Positions 53,712 through 62,100 of a stretch of 64,000 nt of DNA are shown piece after piece. This DNA comes from Actinacidiphila sp. DG2A-62 (lineage in GTDB: Bacteria > Actinomycetota > Actinomycetes > Streptomycetales > Streptomycetaceae). The position numbers and the translations under genes are program-made. The notes beneath the pieces are model-generated. The model was not told the DNA's origin. It searched no databases and saw only the letters and a list, made by a program, of their open reading frames with translations. Each line of letters opens with the position of its first letter. The first letter of the stretch is position 1. The stretch covers positions 2,768,001 through 2,832,000 of the forward strand of contig NZ_JAYMGI010000002.1 of assembly GCF_035825295.1 (NCBI RefSeq). Reading direction: 5' to 3'.

Positions 53712-54859
53712 AGCGACAGCTCCGGCACGTCGAGCCTGCGGCCCTGCTCCGCGGACCTCAGCCCCAGCTCGGCCAGCTGCACGCCCCGCGCGCCCGCCAG
53801 CAGGTCCCACGTCCAGGGCTCGTCGAGCACCACGTGCCGCAGGAACAGCTCCCACTGCGCCTTGAAGCCGTTGTCGAAGTCGCCGTTGTCCGGCACCTCC
53901 TGCCACTGGTCGCGGAAGGCCTCGGTGGCGGGCAGGTCCGGGTTCCACACCGGCCTCGGCGTCGCCGAGCGGTGCTGCGCCCGGCACCTGCGCAGCCCGG
54001 CGACCGCGGAGCCGTGGGTGCCGTCGACCTGGAACTCCACCAGTTCGTCCCGGTGGACGCGCACCGCCCAGGAGGAGTTGATCTGCGCGACGATCCCGCC
54101 GTCGAGTTCGAAGACGCCGTAGGCCGCGTCGTCCGCGGTGGCGTCGTAGGGCTTGCCCCGCTCGTCCCAGCGCTGCGGGACGTGGGTGGCCGTCAGCGCC
54201 TGCACGGTGCGCACCGGCGCGAACAGCTCGCGCAGCACGTACTCCCAGTGCGGGAACATGTCCGCCACGATCCCGCCGCCGTCCTCGGACCGGTAGTTCC
54301 ACGACGGGCGCTGCGCGGGCTGCCAGTCGCCCTCGAACACCCAGTAGCCGAACTCGCCGCGCACGGACAGCACCCGGCCGAAGAACCCGCCCTCCACCAG
54401 GCGCCTGAGCTTGATCAGGCCGGGCAGGAAGATCTTGTCCTGCACCACGCCGTGCTTGACGCCCGCGGCGGCCGCCAGCCGGGCCAGCTCCAGCGCCCCG
54501 GCGAGCGTGCTGCCGGTCGGCTTCTCGCAGTAGACGTGCTTGCCCGCGGCCACGGCCGCGCGCACCGCCTCCTCGCGCGCCGCGGTCACCTGGGAGTCGA
54601 AGTAGATCTCCACCGACGGGTCGGCGAGGACGGAGTCCAGGTCCGTCGTCCAGTGCTCCAGGCCGTGCCGCTCGGCGATGGCGCGCAGCGCCTCCTGCCG
54701 CCGGCCGACCAGGACCGGCTCCGGCCACAGCACGCTCCCGTCGCCGAGATCGAGCCCGCCCTGGTCGCGGATCGCCAGCAGTGAGCGCACCAGGTGCTGT
54801 CGGTATCCCATGCGCCCGGTGACGCCGTTCATGGCGATCCGCACGGTCCTGCGTGTCAT
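53708..54859 (-). CDS. Gfo/Idh/MocA-family oxidoreductase
   Basis: A 383-residue NAD(P)-dependent sugar dehydrogenase from ATG 54859. The Rossmann part reads RIAMNGVTGRMGYRQHLVRSL with LVGRRQEALRAIAERHG; the family catalytic Lys is in KHVYCEKPTG. The substrate domain follows (FGYWVFEGDWQPAQRPSWNYR, GGGIVADMFPHWEYVL). It probably oxidises a sugar or cyclitol that the DUF993 and isomerase proteins then process. It heads the coupled operon. The intergenic region to lacI carries two AAGCGCTT palindromes. Confidence 0.88.
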   Translation of the reverse strand: MTRRTVRIAMNGVTGRMGYRQHLVRSLLAIRDQGGLDLGDGSVLWPEPVLVGRRQEALRAIAERHGLEHWTTDLDSVLADPSVEIYFDSQVTAAREEAVRAAVAAGKHVYCEKPTGSTLAGALELARLAAAAGVKHGVVQDKIFLPGLIKLRRLVEGGFFGRVLSVRGEFGYWVFEGDWQPAQRPSWNYRSEDGGGIVADMFPHWEYVLRELFAPVRTVQALTATHVPQRWDERGKPYDATADDAAYGVFELDGGIVAQINSSWAVRVHRDELVEFQVDGTHGSAVAGLRRCRAQHRSATPRPVWNPDLPATEAFRDQWQEVPDNGDFDNGFKAQWELFLRHVVLDEPWTWDLLAGARGVQLAELGLRSAEQGRRLDVPELSL

Positions 54860-55272
54860 CGTCGGTCCAATCCTCGGCGGTCGGGCCCCGCGCCCGCCGC
54901 GATCCGGTGCCGCCGCGATCCGGCGGGGCCCGGGACGGCGGGCCCGGGGAGGCGGGCCCGGGGTCTCCGCCAGGAGCGGGAATCATGAGCCGGGGTGCGC
55001 CGTGTGACAGCAAGCGCTTTCTCGCAATTCACGCTAGCGCCGGCGATCACTCCGCACAAGAGTGCCACTCTCGCCAGTAAGCGCTTTCACACGAGGCGCC
55101 GTGCCCCCTCGTCCCCCTTCTCCCGCTTCCCGGCGCCGAATGAGAGCATGACCCGGGCGGCGCGGGCGGCGTCCCGCGCCCGCCGGGGGACGGTGCGCCG
55201 CACCCGGCCGCCCCGCGCTTTCGCTCCCCGCGAGCGCCTCCACCCGGCCGACCCGAGGAGGACCGGAACGAG
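54860..55272. promoter_or_regulatory. Divergent control region with two LacI-type operators
   Basis: 413 bases between the sugar operon and lacI. AAGCGCTT palindromes occur at 55012-55019 and 55079-55086, each followed by TC and 67 bases apart, about six helical turns, which would allow looping. A 13-base palindrome AGAGTG-C-CACTCT lies between them at 55060-55072. The rest is GC-rich filler. The LacI regulator downstream is the likely binder. Confidence 0.75.
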
Positions 55273-56514
55273 ATGGCAGTGACTCTGGCCGATGTCGCGG
55301 CGCGCGCCGGGGTGTCCTCGGCGACCGTCTCGCGCGTCCTGAACGGCAACTACCCGGTGGCCGGCAGCACCAGGGAACGCGTCCAGCGCGCCGTGGCGGA
55401 GCTGGACTACGTCGTCAACGGCCAGGCCCGCGCGCTGGCCGCCGCCACCTCCGACCTCGTCGGCGTGCTCGTCAACGACGTCGCCGACCCGTTCTTCGGC
55501 CTCATCGCCAGCGCCCTGCAAGGGGAGATCGGGGCGGCCGGGACCGGCCCGGCACGGACGGCCGCGGGAAGCGGCGGCCCCAACGGCACGGGCGCCGGCC
55601 CCGGCGGCTCAGGCCACGGCGGCGCGGGAGCGGGCGGCACGGCGCACGGGAGTACCGGACTCGGCGGTCCGGGCCACGGCGGCGCGGGTTTCGGCGGTAC
55701 GGGACCGGGGGGCGGGAAGCTCGCCGTCGTCTGCAACACCGGCGGCTCCCCCGAAGCCGAACTGACCTACCTCACGCTGCTGGAGCGGCAGCGCGCGGCA
55801 GGCGTCGTGCTCACCGGCGGCGCCGTGGAGGACGAGGCGCACACCGCCGCGGTCACCGCGCGGCTGGCCCGGCTGGCGGCGTCGGGCACCCGGATCGTGC
55901 TGTGCGGACGACCGCCGCTGACGCTCCCGGACGCCGCCGAGGCCGTGACGACGATCGCCTTCGACAACCGCGGCGGAGCCCGTCGCCTGACCGCACACCT
56001 GCTCTCGCTCGGCCACCGCAGGATCGGCTGCGTGACCGGCCCGGCCGGCCGCAGCACCACCCGCCACCGGCTGGAGGGACACCGCGCGGCGCTGGCAGCC
56101 CACGGCATGGGCCCCGGCACGCCCGGCGGGGCGCGGGCCGAGCGACTGACCGTGCACGGCGGCTACGACCGGGCCTCGGGATACGACGCCGCGCTCGAAC
56201 TGCTGCGCAGGCAGCCGGACCTGACGGCGATCGTGGCCGCCAACGACACGGTGGCGCTGGGCGTCTGCGCCGCGCTGCGGGACCGCGGCCTCGACATCCC
56301 GGGGGACGTGTCCGTGGCGGGCTTCGACGACCTGCCGTTCAGCGTCGACGCCTCCCCCGCGCTGACCACCGTCCGCATCCCGCTGCAGGAAGCTGGCGCG
56401 CGGGCCGGCCTGGTGATGGGCCGGCAGGCCCCGCCGCCGGGCGGTCTGGCCACCGTCGCCACCGAGCTGATGGTCCGGTCCTCCACCGCACCCCCTCTGA
56501 CCAGCGGTTCCTGA
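55273..56514 (+). CDS. LacI-family transcriptional regulator with Gly-rich insert
   Basis: A 413-residue regulator from ATG 55273 after GAGGAGGA. N-terminal HTH VTLADVAARAGVSSATVSRVLNG and hinge helix NGQARALAAATS are typical. The sugar-binding domain starts (LVGVLVNDVADPFFGLIASALQ) but is interrupted at residues about 90-155 by a Gly/Ala/His-rich insert of GHGGAG/GFGGTG-type units, then resumes at LAVVCNTGGSPEAE, later TAIVAANDTVALGV and VSVAGFDDLPFSVDASPALTTV. It probably represses the divergent sugar operon through the AAGCGCTT sites. The insert lies in a surface region after the first strand-helix unit and may be tolerated; it is about 60 residues longer than usual. Confidence 0.88.
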   Translation: MAVTLADVAARAGVSSATVSRVLNGNYPVAGSTRERVQRAVAELDYVVNGQARALAAATSDLVGVLVNDVADPFFGLIASALQGEIGAAGTGPARTAAGSGGPNGTGAGPGGSGHGGAGAGGTAHGSTGLGGPGHGGAGFGGTGPGGGKLAVVCNTGGSPEAELTYLTLLERQRAAGVVLTGGAVEDEAHTAAVTARLARLAASGTRIVLCGRPPLTLPDAAEAVTTIAFDNRGGARRLTAHLLSLGHRRIGCVTGPAGRSTTRHRLEGHRAALAAHGMGPGTPGGARAERLTVHGGYDRASGYDAALELLRRQPDLTAIVAANDTVALGVCAALRDRGLDIPGDVSVAGFDDLPFSVDASPALTTVRIPLQEAGARAGLVMGRQAPPPGGLATVATELMVRSSTAPPLTSGS

Positions 56515-56568
56515 CGTTATCCACAGGGCATTCCGCGACTCTTCCGCCCGGCTCCGCGCACCGGATAT

Positions 56569-56585
56569 CTTTGACCCAGTCAAAG
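56569..56585. promoter_or_regulatory. MarR-type operator upstream of the MarR-GNAT gene
   Basis: CTTTGAC-CCA-GTCAAAG is a perfect 7-3-7 palindrome ending 21 bases before ATG 56607. Its position overlaps the expected promoter or leader, so the gene likely represses itself. A TTATCCACA box lies at 56517-56525. Confidence 0.7.
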
Positions 56586-56606
56586 GAAATGTCGGGGGTG
56601 GAGACC

Positions 56607-57599
56607 ATGACCGTCCAGGAAGTCCGCGAGTTCAACCGCTTCTACACCAACCTCATCGGCGCGCTCGACTACAGCCGCCACCTGCACACGCCGTTCACGC
56701 TCACCGAGGCGCGCGTGCTGTACGAACTCGCGCACGCGCGCGGCGCCGACGCCGCCGACCTGCGGGTCGAGCTGTCGCTGGACGCCGGCCACCTCAGCCG
56801 GATGCTCGCCAAGTTCGAGGACCGGCGCCTGGTCACCCGGGCCCCCTCCGAGCGCGACGCCCGCCGGCAGCGGATAGAGCTGACCCCCGGCGGCCGCGAA
56901 GCCGCCTCGCTGCTGGAGGAGCGCGCCCAGGAAACCGTCGCCGATCTCCTCGACCGCATACCGCCGCAGGACCGCACCCGGCTGACCGACGCCATGCGCA
57001 CCGTGCGGGAGATACTCCGCCAGGACCGGCCGGACCGCGCACCCGGCGACCACCGGCGAGGCGGGCGGGGGCCGAGCGGCCACCGCCCCGGCGGGCAGCG
57101 GGACGCCGAGCGGCGGTCGCGGACAACGCTGCGCGACGCCCGCCCGGGGGACCTCGGGTGGGTCATCGAGCGCAACGCCGCCGTGTACGCCCAGGAGTTC
57201 GGCTGGAACGAGGAGTACGAAGCGCTCGTCGCGCGCATCGTCGCCGACTTCGCCGCCGGCCGCGACCCTCGGCGTGAGGCGGTGTGGATCGCCGAGTCGG
57301 ACGGCGAACGCGCCGGCTGCGTCTTCTGCGTGCGCGACGAGAAGCCGGACACCGCGCGGCTGCGGCTGCTGCTCGTGGACCCCGCCGCCCGCGGCCTGGG
57401 CGTGGGCGGCCGGCTGGTGGACGAGTGCATCGCGTTCGCACGCGCCGCCGGCTACGCCGAACTGGTCCTGTGGACCAACGACGTGCTCGCCGGAGCACGC
57501 CGGATCTACCAGAATGCGGGGTTCGAACTCGTCGCAGAGCGGCCGCACCACAGCTTCGGCCAGGACCTCGTGGGCCAGGACTGGCGCCTGGCGCTGTGA
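56607..57599 (+). CDS. MarR regulator fused to GNAT N-acetyltransferase
   Basis: A 330-residue fusion; ATG 56607 follows GGGGGTGGAG, and ATG 56589 would add six residues. Residues 1-145 form a MarR winged helix (VREFNRFYTNLIGALDYSRHL, DLRVELSLDAGHLSRMLAKFEDRRLVTRAPSERDARRQ). An Arg/Gly-rich linker joins a GNAT domain (residues about 175-330: LGWVIERNAAVYAQEFGWNEEY, RLRLLLVDPAARGLGVGGRLVDE as the acetyl-CoA loop, ARRIYQNAGFELV). Such bifunctional proteins sense a substrate and acetylate it. It stands between lacI and a sugar isomerase gene but has its own operator. Confidence 0.9.
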   Translation: MTVQEVREFNRFYTNLIGALDYSRHLHTPFTLTEARVLYELAHARGADAADLRVELSLDAGHLSRMLAKFEDRRLVTRAPSERDARRQRIELTPGGREAASLLEERAQETVADLLDRIPPQDRTRLTDAMRTVREILRQDRPDRAPGDHRRGGRGPSGHRPGGQRDAERRSRTTLRDARPGDLGWVIERNAAVYAQEFGWNEEYEALVARIVADFAAGRDPRREAVWIAESDGERAGCVFCVRDEKPDTARLRLLLVDPAARGLGVGGRLVDECIAFARAAGYAELVLWTNDVLAGARRIYQNAGFELVAERPHHSFGQDLVGQDWRLAL

Positions 57600-57656
57600 G
57601 GCGCCACGAACCGGAAAGGGAGGCAGGACACATACGGCCCGACCGGCGGTGCGCGG

Positions 57657-57686
57657 TTGACCGTGCCGCGGCCAGGTGCCTAGGGT
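57657..57686 (+). promoter_or_regulatory. Promoter for a leaderless isomerase transcript
   Basis: TTGACC (57657-57662) and TAGGGT (57681-57686) are 18 bases apart. The ATG at 57694 lies seven bases after the -10 box, so transcription would start at or next to the A of the start codon. No ribosome site precedes the ATG, which fits a leaderless mRNA. Confidence 0.7.
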
Positions 57687-57693
57687 CCGCGGG

Positions 57694-58491
57694 ATGAAAC
57701 TCGCCTTCTCCACCCTCGGACTCCCCACCGCACCAATCGAGCAGGTGATCGAGCTGGCAGTCGAGCACGGCTACCACGGCGTCGAAGTGCGCGCGAGCCA
57801 GGAAGGGCCGGTCCACACCGGTCTCACCGCGGACGAGCGCGCGCGGATCGCCGGACGGTTCGGCGCCGCGGGGATCGCGGTCCTGGGTGTCGCCGCCTAT
57901 CCGCAGGTGGCGGCCCCCGGCGACGACGAGCCGGTGCTCGCCGAGGTCGAGGCGACGCTGCGCCTGGCGGCCGACCTGGGCGCCGCACACGTGCGGGTCT
58001 TCCCCGGCGCAGGCTCCTCGCCCGCGGCGGAGGCGGACGCAGTGGCCGCCAGGCGGCTGGGCGCCGCCGCTGAGCTGGCAGAGGACCTCGGGGTGCGTGT
58101 GCTGCTGGAGACCCACGACTCGCACCGCGGCGGCGCCGACGTGGCCCGGGTCCTGGGCCGGGTGGGGCATCACGCCGCGGGCGCCCTGTGGGACGTCATG
58201 CACACCTGGCTGGCCGGCGAGCAGCCGTCGGCGACCTACCCGGCGCTGGCGCCCTACCTCGGCTACGTCCAGGTCAAGGACATCGCCTCGGCCGCGGACA
58301 CCATGCCGCTGCCGCTCGGCGCGGGCGTACTGCCGCTGGCCGAGACCGTCGAGGTGCTCAGCCGCGCGGACTGGGACGGCTGGCTGTGCTGGGAGTACGA
58401 GAAGCGCTGGTACCCCGACGCCGCCGACCTCCCGGCCCTGCTCGGCCCGGCCCGCGAGCACCTGTCCCGCCTGCTCACCGAGTCGGCCTGA
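57694..58491 (+). CDS. Sugar phosphate isomerase/epimerase (xylose-isomerase-like barrel)
   Basis: A 265-residue TIM-barrel protein from ATG 57694. N-terminus MKLAFSTLGLPTAPIEQVIELAVEHGYHGVEVR; metal-site regions VRVLLETHDSHRGG (Glu), GALWDVMHTWLAGE (Asp, His), YVQVKDIAS and WLCWEYEKRWYP (Glu). It is related in fold but not closely in sequence to the isomerase at 51688-52560. It has its own promoter and probably forms a leaderless mRNA. Substrate is unknown; the neighbourhood suggests carbohydrate or inositol metabolism. Confidence 0.87.
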   Translation: MKLAFSTLGLPTAPIEQVIELAVEHGYHGVEVRASQEGPVHTGLTADERARIAGRFGAAGIAVLGVAAYPQVAAPGDDEPVLAEVEATLRLAADLGAAHVRVFPGAGSSPAAEADAVAARRLGAAAELAEDLGVRVLLETHDSHRGGADVARVLGRVGHHAAGALWDVMHTWLAGEQPSATYPALAPYLGYVQVKDIASAADTMPLPLGAGVLPLAETVEVLSRADWDGWLCWEYEKRWYPDAADLPALLGPAREHLSRLLTESA

Positions 58492-58650
58492 CCGACCGGG
58501 CCGCCGTCGGCTCGGGGACAGCCGGCGACACTGTGCAGGCCGGGCGCCGACGCACCGCACAGATCGGAAGGGGGGGTGGGGGCGGGGGGAGGCCCCCGGG
58601 GGTGAAGGTGTGACCCGGAACCCGACCGCGGGGCTCGGCGTCTCATCGGC

Positions 58651-59154
58651 ATGGTGACGTCGCGGGTGCGTGCGGTGGTGGCGACGGGCAGCGCTGTGGT
58701 GGCGCTGCTCGGGGCGGTGGGGTGCGGGCAGGGCGGCGCGGGGAAGGGCGTGGCGCGGGACAGGCCGTCGTCGCCGAGTTCGGCGCCGCGCACGGTGTTC
58801 TTGTCGTCGTCGGCGCGGGTGGTGCCACGGGCGCACGAGGTGCTGCGGGACCGGGCGCAGGTGGAGCGGTTCGCGGGACGGTTCGACGCGCGGGACGCGT
58901 CGGCGGCCGAGGGGATCAGGGCGGCCGGTCGGGCGGCGGACTTCTCGCGTTCGGTGCTGGTGGGGTGGACGGCGACGACGGGGTGCGGTGCGGCGACCTC
59001 GGCGCGTCTGGAGGTGGCGGGCGAGCGGCTGGCGTTGCGGGTGGTCACGCCGTCGGCGGCGCGGGAGTGTTTTGCGGCGTACCGGGTGACGGCGGTGTTC
59101 GAGGTGGCTCGGGAGCGGGTGCCGGCTGAGCCGGTGTTCGCCGACGGGTCCTGA
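58651..59154 (+). CDS. Small putative lipoprotein
   Basis: A 167-residue secreted protein. Residues 1-25 form a lipoprotein signal (RAVVATGSAVVALLGAVGC with lipobox AVGC). A Ser/Arg-rich spacer follows, then a compact domain with two Cys (TTGCGAATSARLEV and ARECFAAY) that may form a disulfide. No named family is recognised, though similar small lipoproteins are common in Streptomyces. It converges with the ABC exporter gene, only 17 bases apart. Confidence 0.72.
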   Translation: MVTSRVRAVVATGSAVVALLGAVGCGQGGAGKGVARDRPSSPSSAPRTVFLSSSARVVPRAHEVLRDRAQVERFAGRFDARDASAAEGIRAAGRAADFSRSVLVGWTATTGCGAATSARLEVAGERLALRVVTPSAARECFAAYRVTAVFEVARERVPAEPVFADGS

Positions 59155-59171
59155 AACGCGCGCCGCCCGGG

Positions 59172-62100
59172 TCAGGCGGCGGCGCGGACGTCGCCGGTGA
59201 AGGTCCGCCAGAGTGCGGCGTAGTGGCCGTCACGGGCGAGGAGTGCCTCGTGGGTGCCGTCCTCCACGACGCGGCCGTGGTCGAGGACGATGACGCGGTC
59301 GGCGCGGGCCGCGGTGCTGAGGCGGTGGGCGACGACGAGGGTGGTGCGGCGGACGGCGAGGCGGTCGGCGGCCTGGTTGACGAGGGCTTCGGTGGCAAGG
59401 TCGAGTGCGGCGGTGGCCTCGTCGAGGAGCAGCACGGCGGGGTCGACGAGTTGGGCGCGGGCGAGGGCGATGAGCTGGCGCTGGCCGGCGGAGAGGTTGC
59501 GGCCGCGTTCGGCGACGTGGTGGAGGTAGCCGCCGTCGAGGGTGGCGATCATCGCGTCGGCGCCGACGGCCCGGGCGGCGGCTTCGACTTCGGCGTCGGT
59601 GGCGTCCATCCGGCCGTAGGCGATGGCGTCGCGCACGGTGCCTGGGAAGAGGTAGGGCTCCTGGGGGACCACGCCGAGGCGCTGCCGGTAGGCGGTGAGG
59701 TCGAGGTCGCGGATGTCCTGGCCGTCGACCAGGATCGCGCCGCCGGTCGGGTCGTAGTAGCGGGCGACCATCTTGACCAGGGTGGACTTGCCGGCGCCGG
59801 TCTCGCCGACGAAGGCGACGGTCTGGCCGGCGGGGATGTGCAGCGAGATGCCGGTGAGGGCTTCCGGGTTGGCCGCTTCGGGGCCGCCGTAGCGGAAGTG
59901 CACGTCGCGGAACTCGACGTCACCTTCGAGGGCGGTGACGGGTTTGGGGTCGGCTGCGGCGGGCGTGCCGGTGGTCTCCCGCAGGAGCTGGCTGATCCGG
60001 CCGAGGGAGACGCTGGCCTGCTGGTAGCCGTCGAAGACCTGGGAGAGCTGCTGGACGGGTGAGAAGAACAGGTCGATGTAGAGCAGGTAGGCGACGAGGG
60101 CTCCGGCGGTGAGGGTGCCGTCGTTGACGCGGTGGGCGCCGACGATGAGGACGAGGGCCGCGGAGGCGCTGGACAGGAGTTGGACGAACGGGAAGTAGAC
60201 GGAGATGAGGAACTGCCCGCGGACGCGGGCGTCGCGGTAGGAGTCGCTGCGGCTGCGGAACCGCTCGGCGCCTTGCTGTTCGCCGCGGAAGGCTTGCACG
60301 ACGCGCAGTCCCGACACGAATTCCTGCAGGTCGGCGTTGACGACGGCGATGCGTTCGCGGGCGAGTTCGTAGGCGCGGACGGATTTGCGGCGGAAGATCC
60401 AGGTGGCGGCGATGAGCGGCGGGAGGGTGGCGAAGACCAGCAGGGCCAGTTCGACGTCGATGGCGAGGAGGGCGACGAGGATGCCGGCGAAGGTGAGGAC
60501 GCTGACGAGTGCGGTGACCAGGCCGGTCTGCAGGAACGTGGACAGCGCGTCGACGTCGGTGGTCATCCGGGTCATGATGCGGCCGGTCAGTTCGCGTTCG
60601 TAGAAGTCCAGGCCGAGGCGGTGCAGGTGGGCGAAGATCTTCACGCGCAGGGTGTAGAGGACGCGTTCGCCGGTGCGGCCGGTGAGCAGGGTGGAGCCCC
60701 ATTCGGCGAACCACTGGGTGATGACCAGGGCGAGGCCGATCAGGGAGGCGGCCCAGACGGCGCCGAGGGCGTGGCGGCGGACTCCGGCGTCGATGCCGTG
60801 CCGGATCAGGATGGGCAGCAGGAGTCCCGCGATGGCGTCGACGGCGACCAGCAGCAGGCTGACCAGCAGGGGTGAGCGGAAGCCGCGGAGCAGGTGGCCG
60901 AGGCCGAAGTGCGGGTCGGCGGCGCGGGCGTCGTCCTCGTCGATGTCGGGGGTGTCGGTGGCGGGCGGCAGGGCGGCGACCTTGGCGAGCAGGTCGGGGG
61001 TGGCGGGCATGCCGGCGAGTGCGCCGGCCATGGCGCCGCGTCCGGGTGCCGCGGGCGGGTTGCCGGGGGCGCCTGCCGTGCCGGTGGTGTCGGCGGCGGG
61101 GTCGGTGCGGCGCTCTTGCGGCCACAGGTGCGGGGTGATGCCCGGGAGTGCCGGGGTTTCGGCTGTGCGGGGTGCTTCCCGGGTCGTGACCGCTCCCCCG
61201 GCGGTCTCGGCTCCGGGGACGGTGTCGCCGGCCGGGTCGTCGGCGCGGAGGCCGGTGTGCGCCCTGGCGCCGGCGCCGGCCGGGTCGAGTGCGACGACGT
61301 CGGCGCCGAGTGCGTCGGGGTCGGTGAGCAGGGAACGGTAGAGGGCGCTGCGCTCCTGGAGTTCCTCGTGGGTGCCGATGTCGGAGAGCCGGCCGGCGTC
61401 GAGGACGGCGATGCGGTCGGCGAGGGCGAGGGTGGAGCGGCGGTGGGCGATGAGCAGGGTGGTGCGGCCGCGCATGACCTCGCGCAGCGCGTCGAAGATC
61501 TCGGCTTCCACGCGGGCGTCGACGGCGGAGGTGGCGTCGTCCAGGAGCAGGAGCCGGGGGTCGGTGAGGATGGCTCGCGCGAGGGCGACGCGTTGGCGCT
61601 GGCCGCCGGAGAGGGTGAGTCCCTGTTCGCCGACGACGGTGTCATAGCCGTCGGGCAGGGCGGTGATGAAGTCGTGGGCCTGGGCGGCGCGGGCGGCGGC
61701 GTGGATCTCCTCGTCGGTGGCGTCCGGTCTGCCGTAGGCGAGGTTCGCCCGCACGGTGTCGGAGAACAGGAAGCTGTCCTCGGGGACCATGCCGATCGCG
61801 GAGCGCAGGGAGTCGAAGGTGAGGTCGCGTACGTCGGCGCCGCCGATTCTGACGGTGCCGGCGGTGGCGTCGTAGAAGCGGGGCAGCAGCAGGGAGACGG
61901 TGGACTTGCCGGAGCCGGAGGCGCCGACGACGGCGACGGTCTCGCCGGGGGCGACGTCGAGGGAGAAGCCGCGCAGGACCGGCCGGTCGGGGCTGTAGCC
62001 GAAGGTGACGTCGTCGAAGGAGATGGTGGCGGGCGCGTCGGCGGGCAGGGTGGCGGTGCCCTCTTCGAGGGTGGGCTCGGTGTCGATGAGTTCCAGGACG

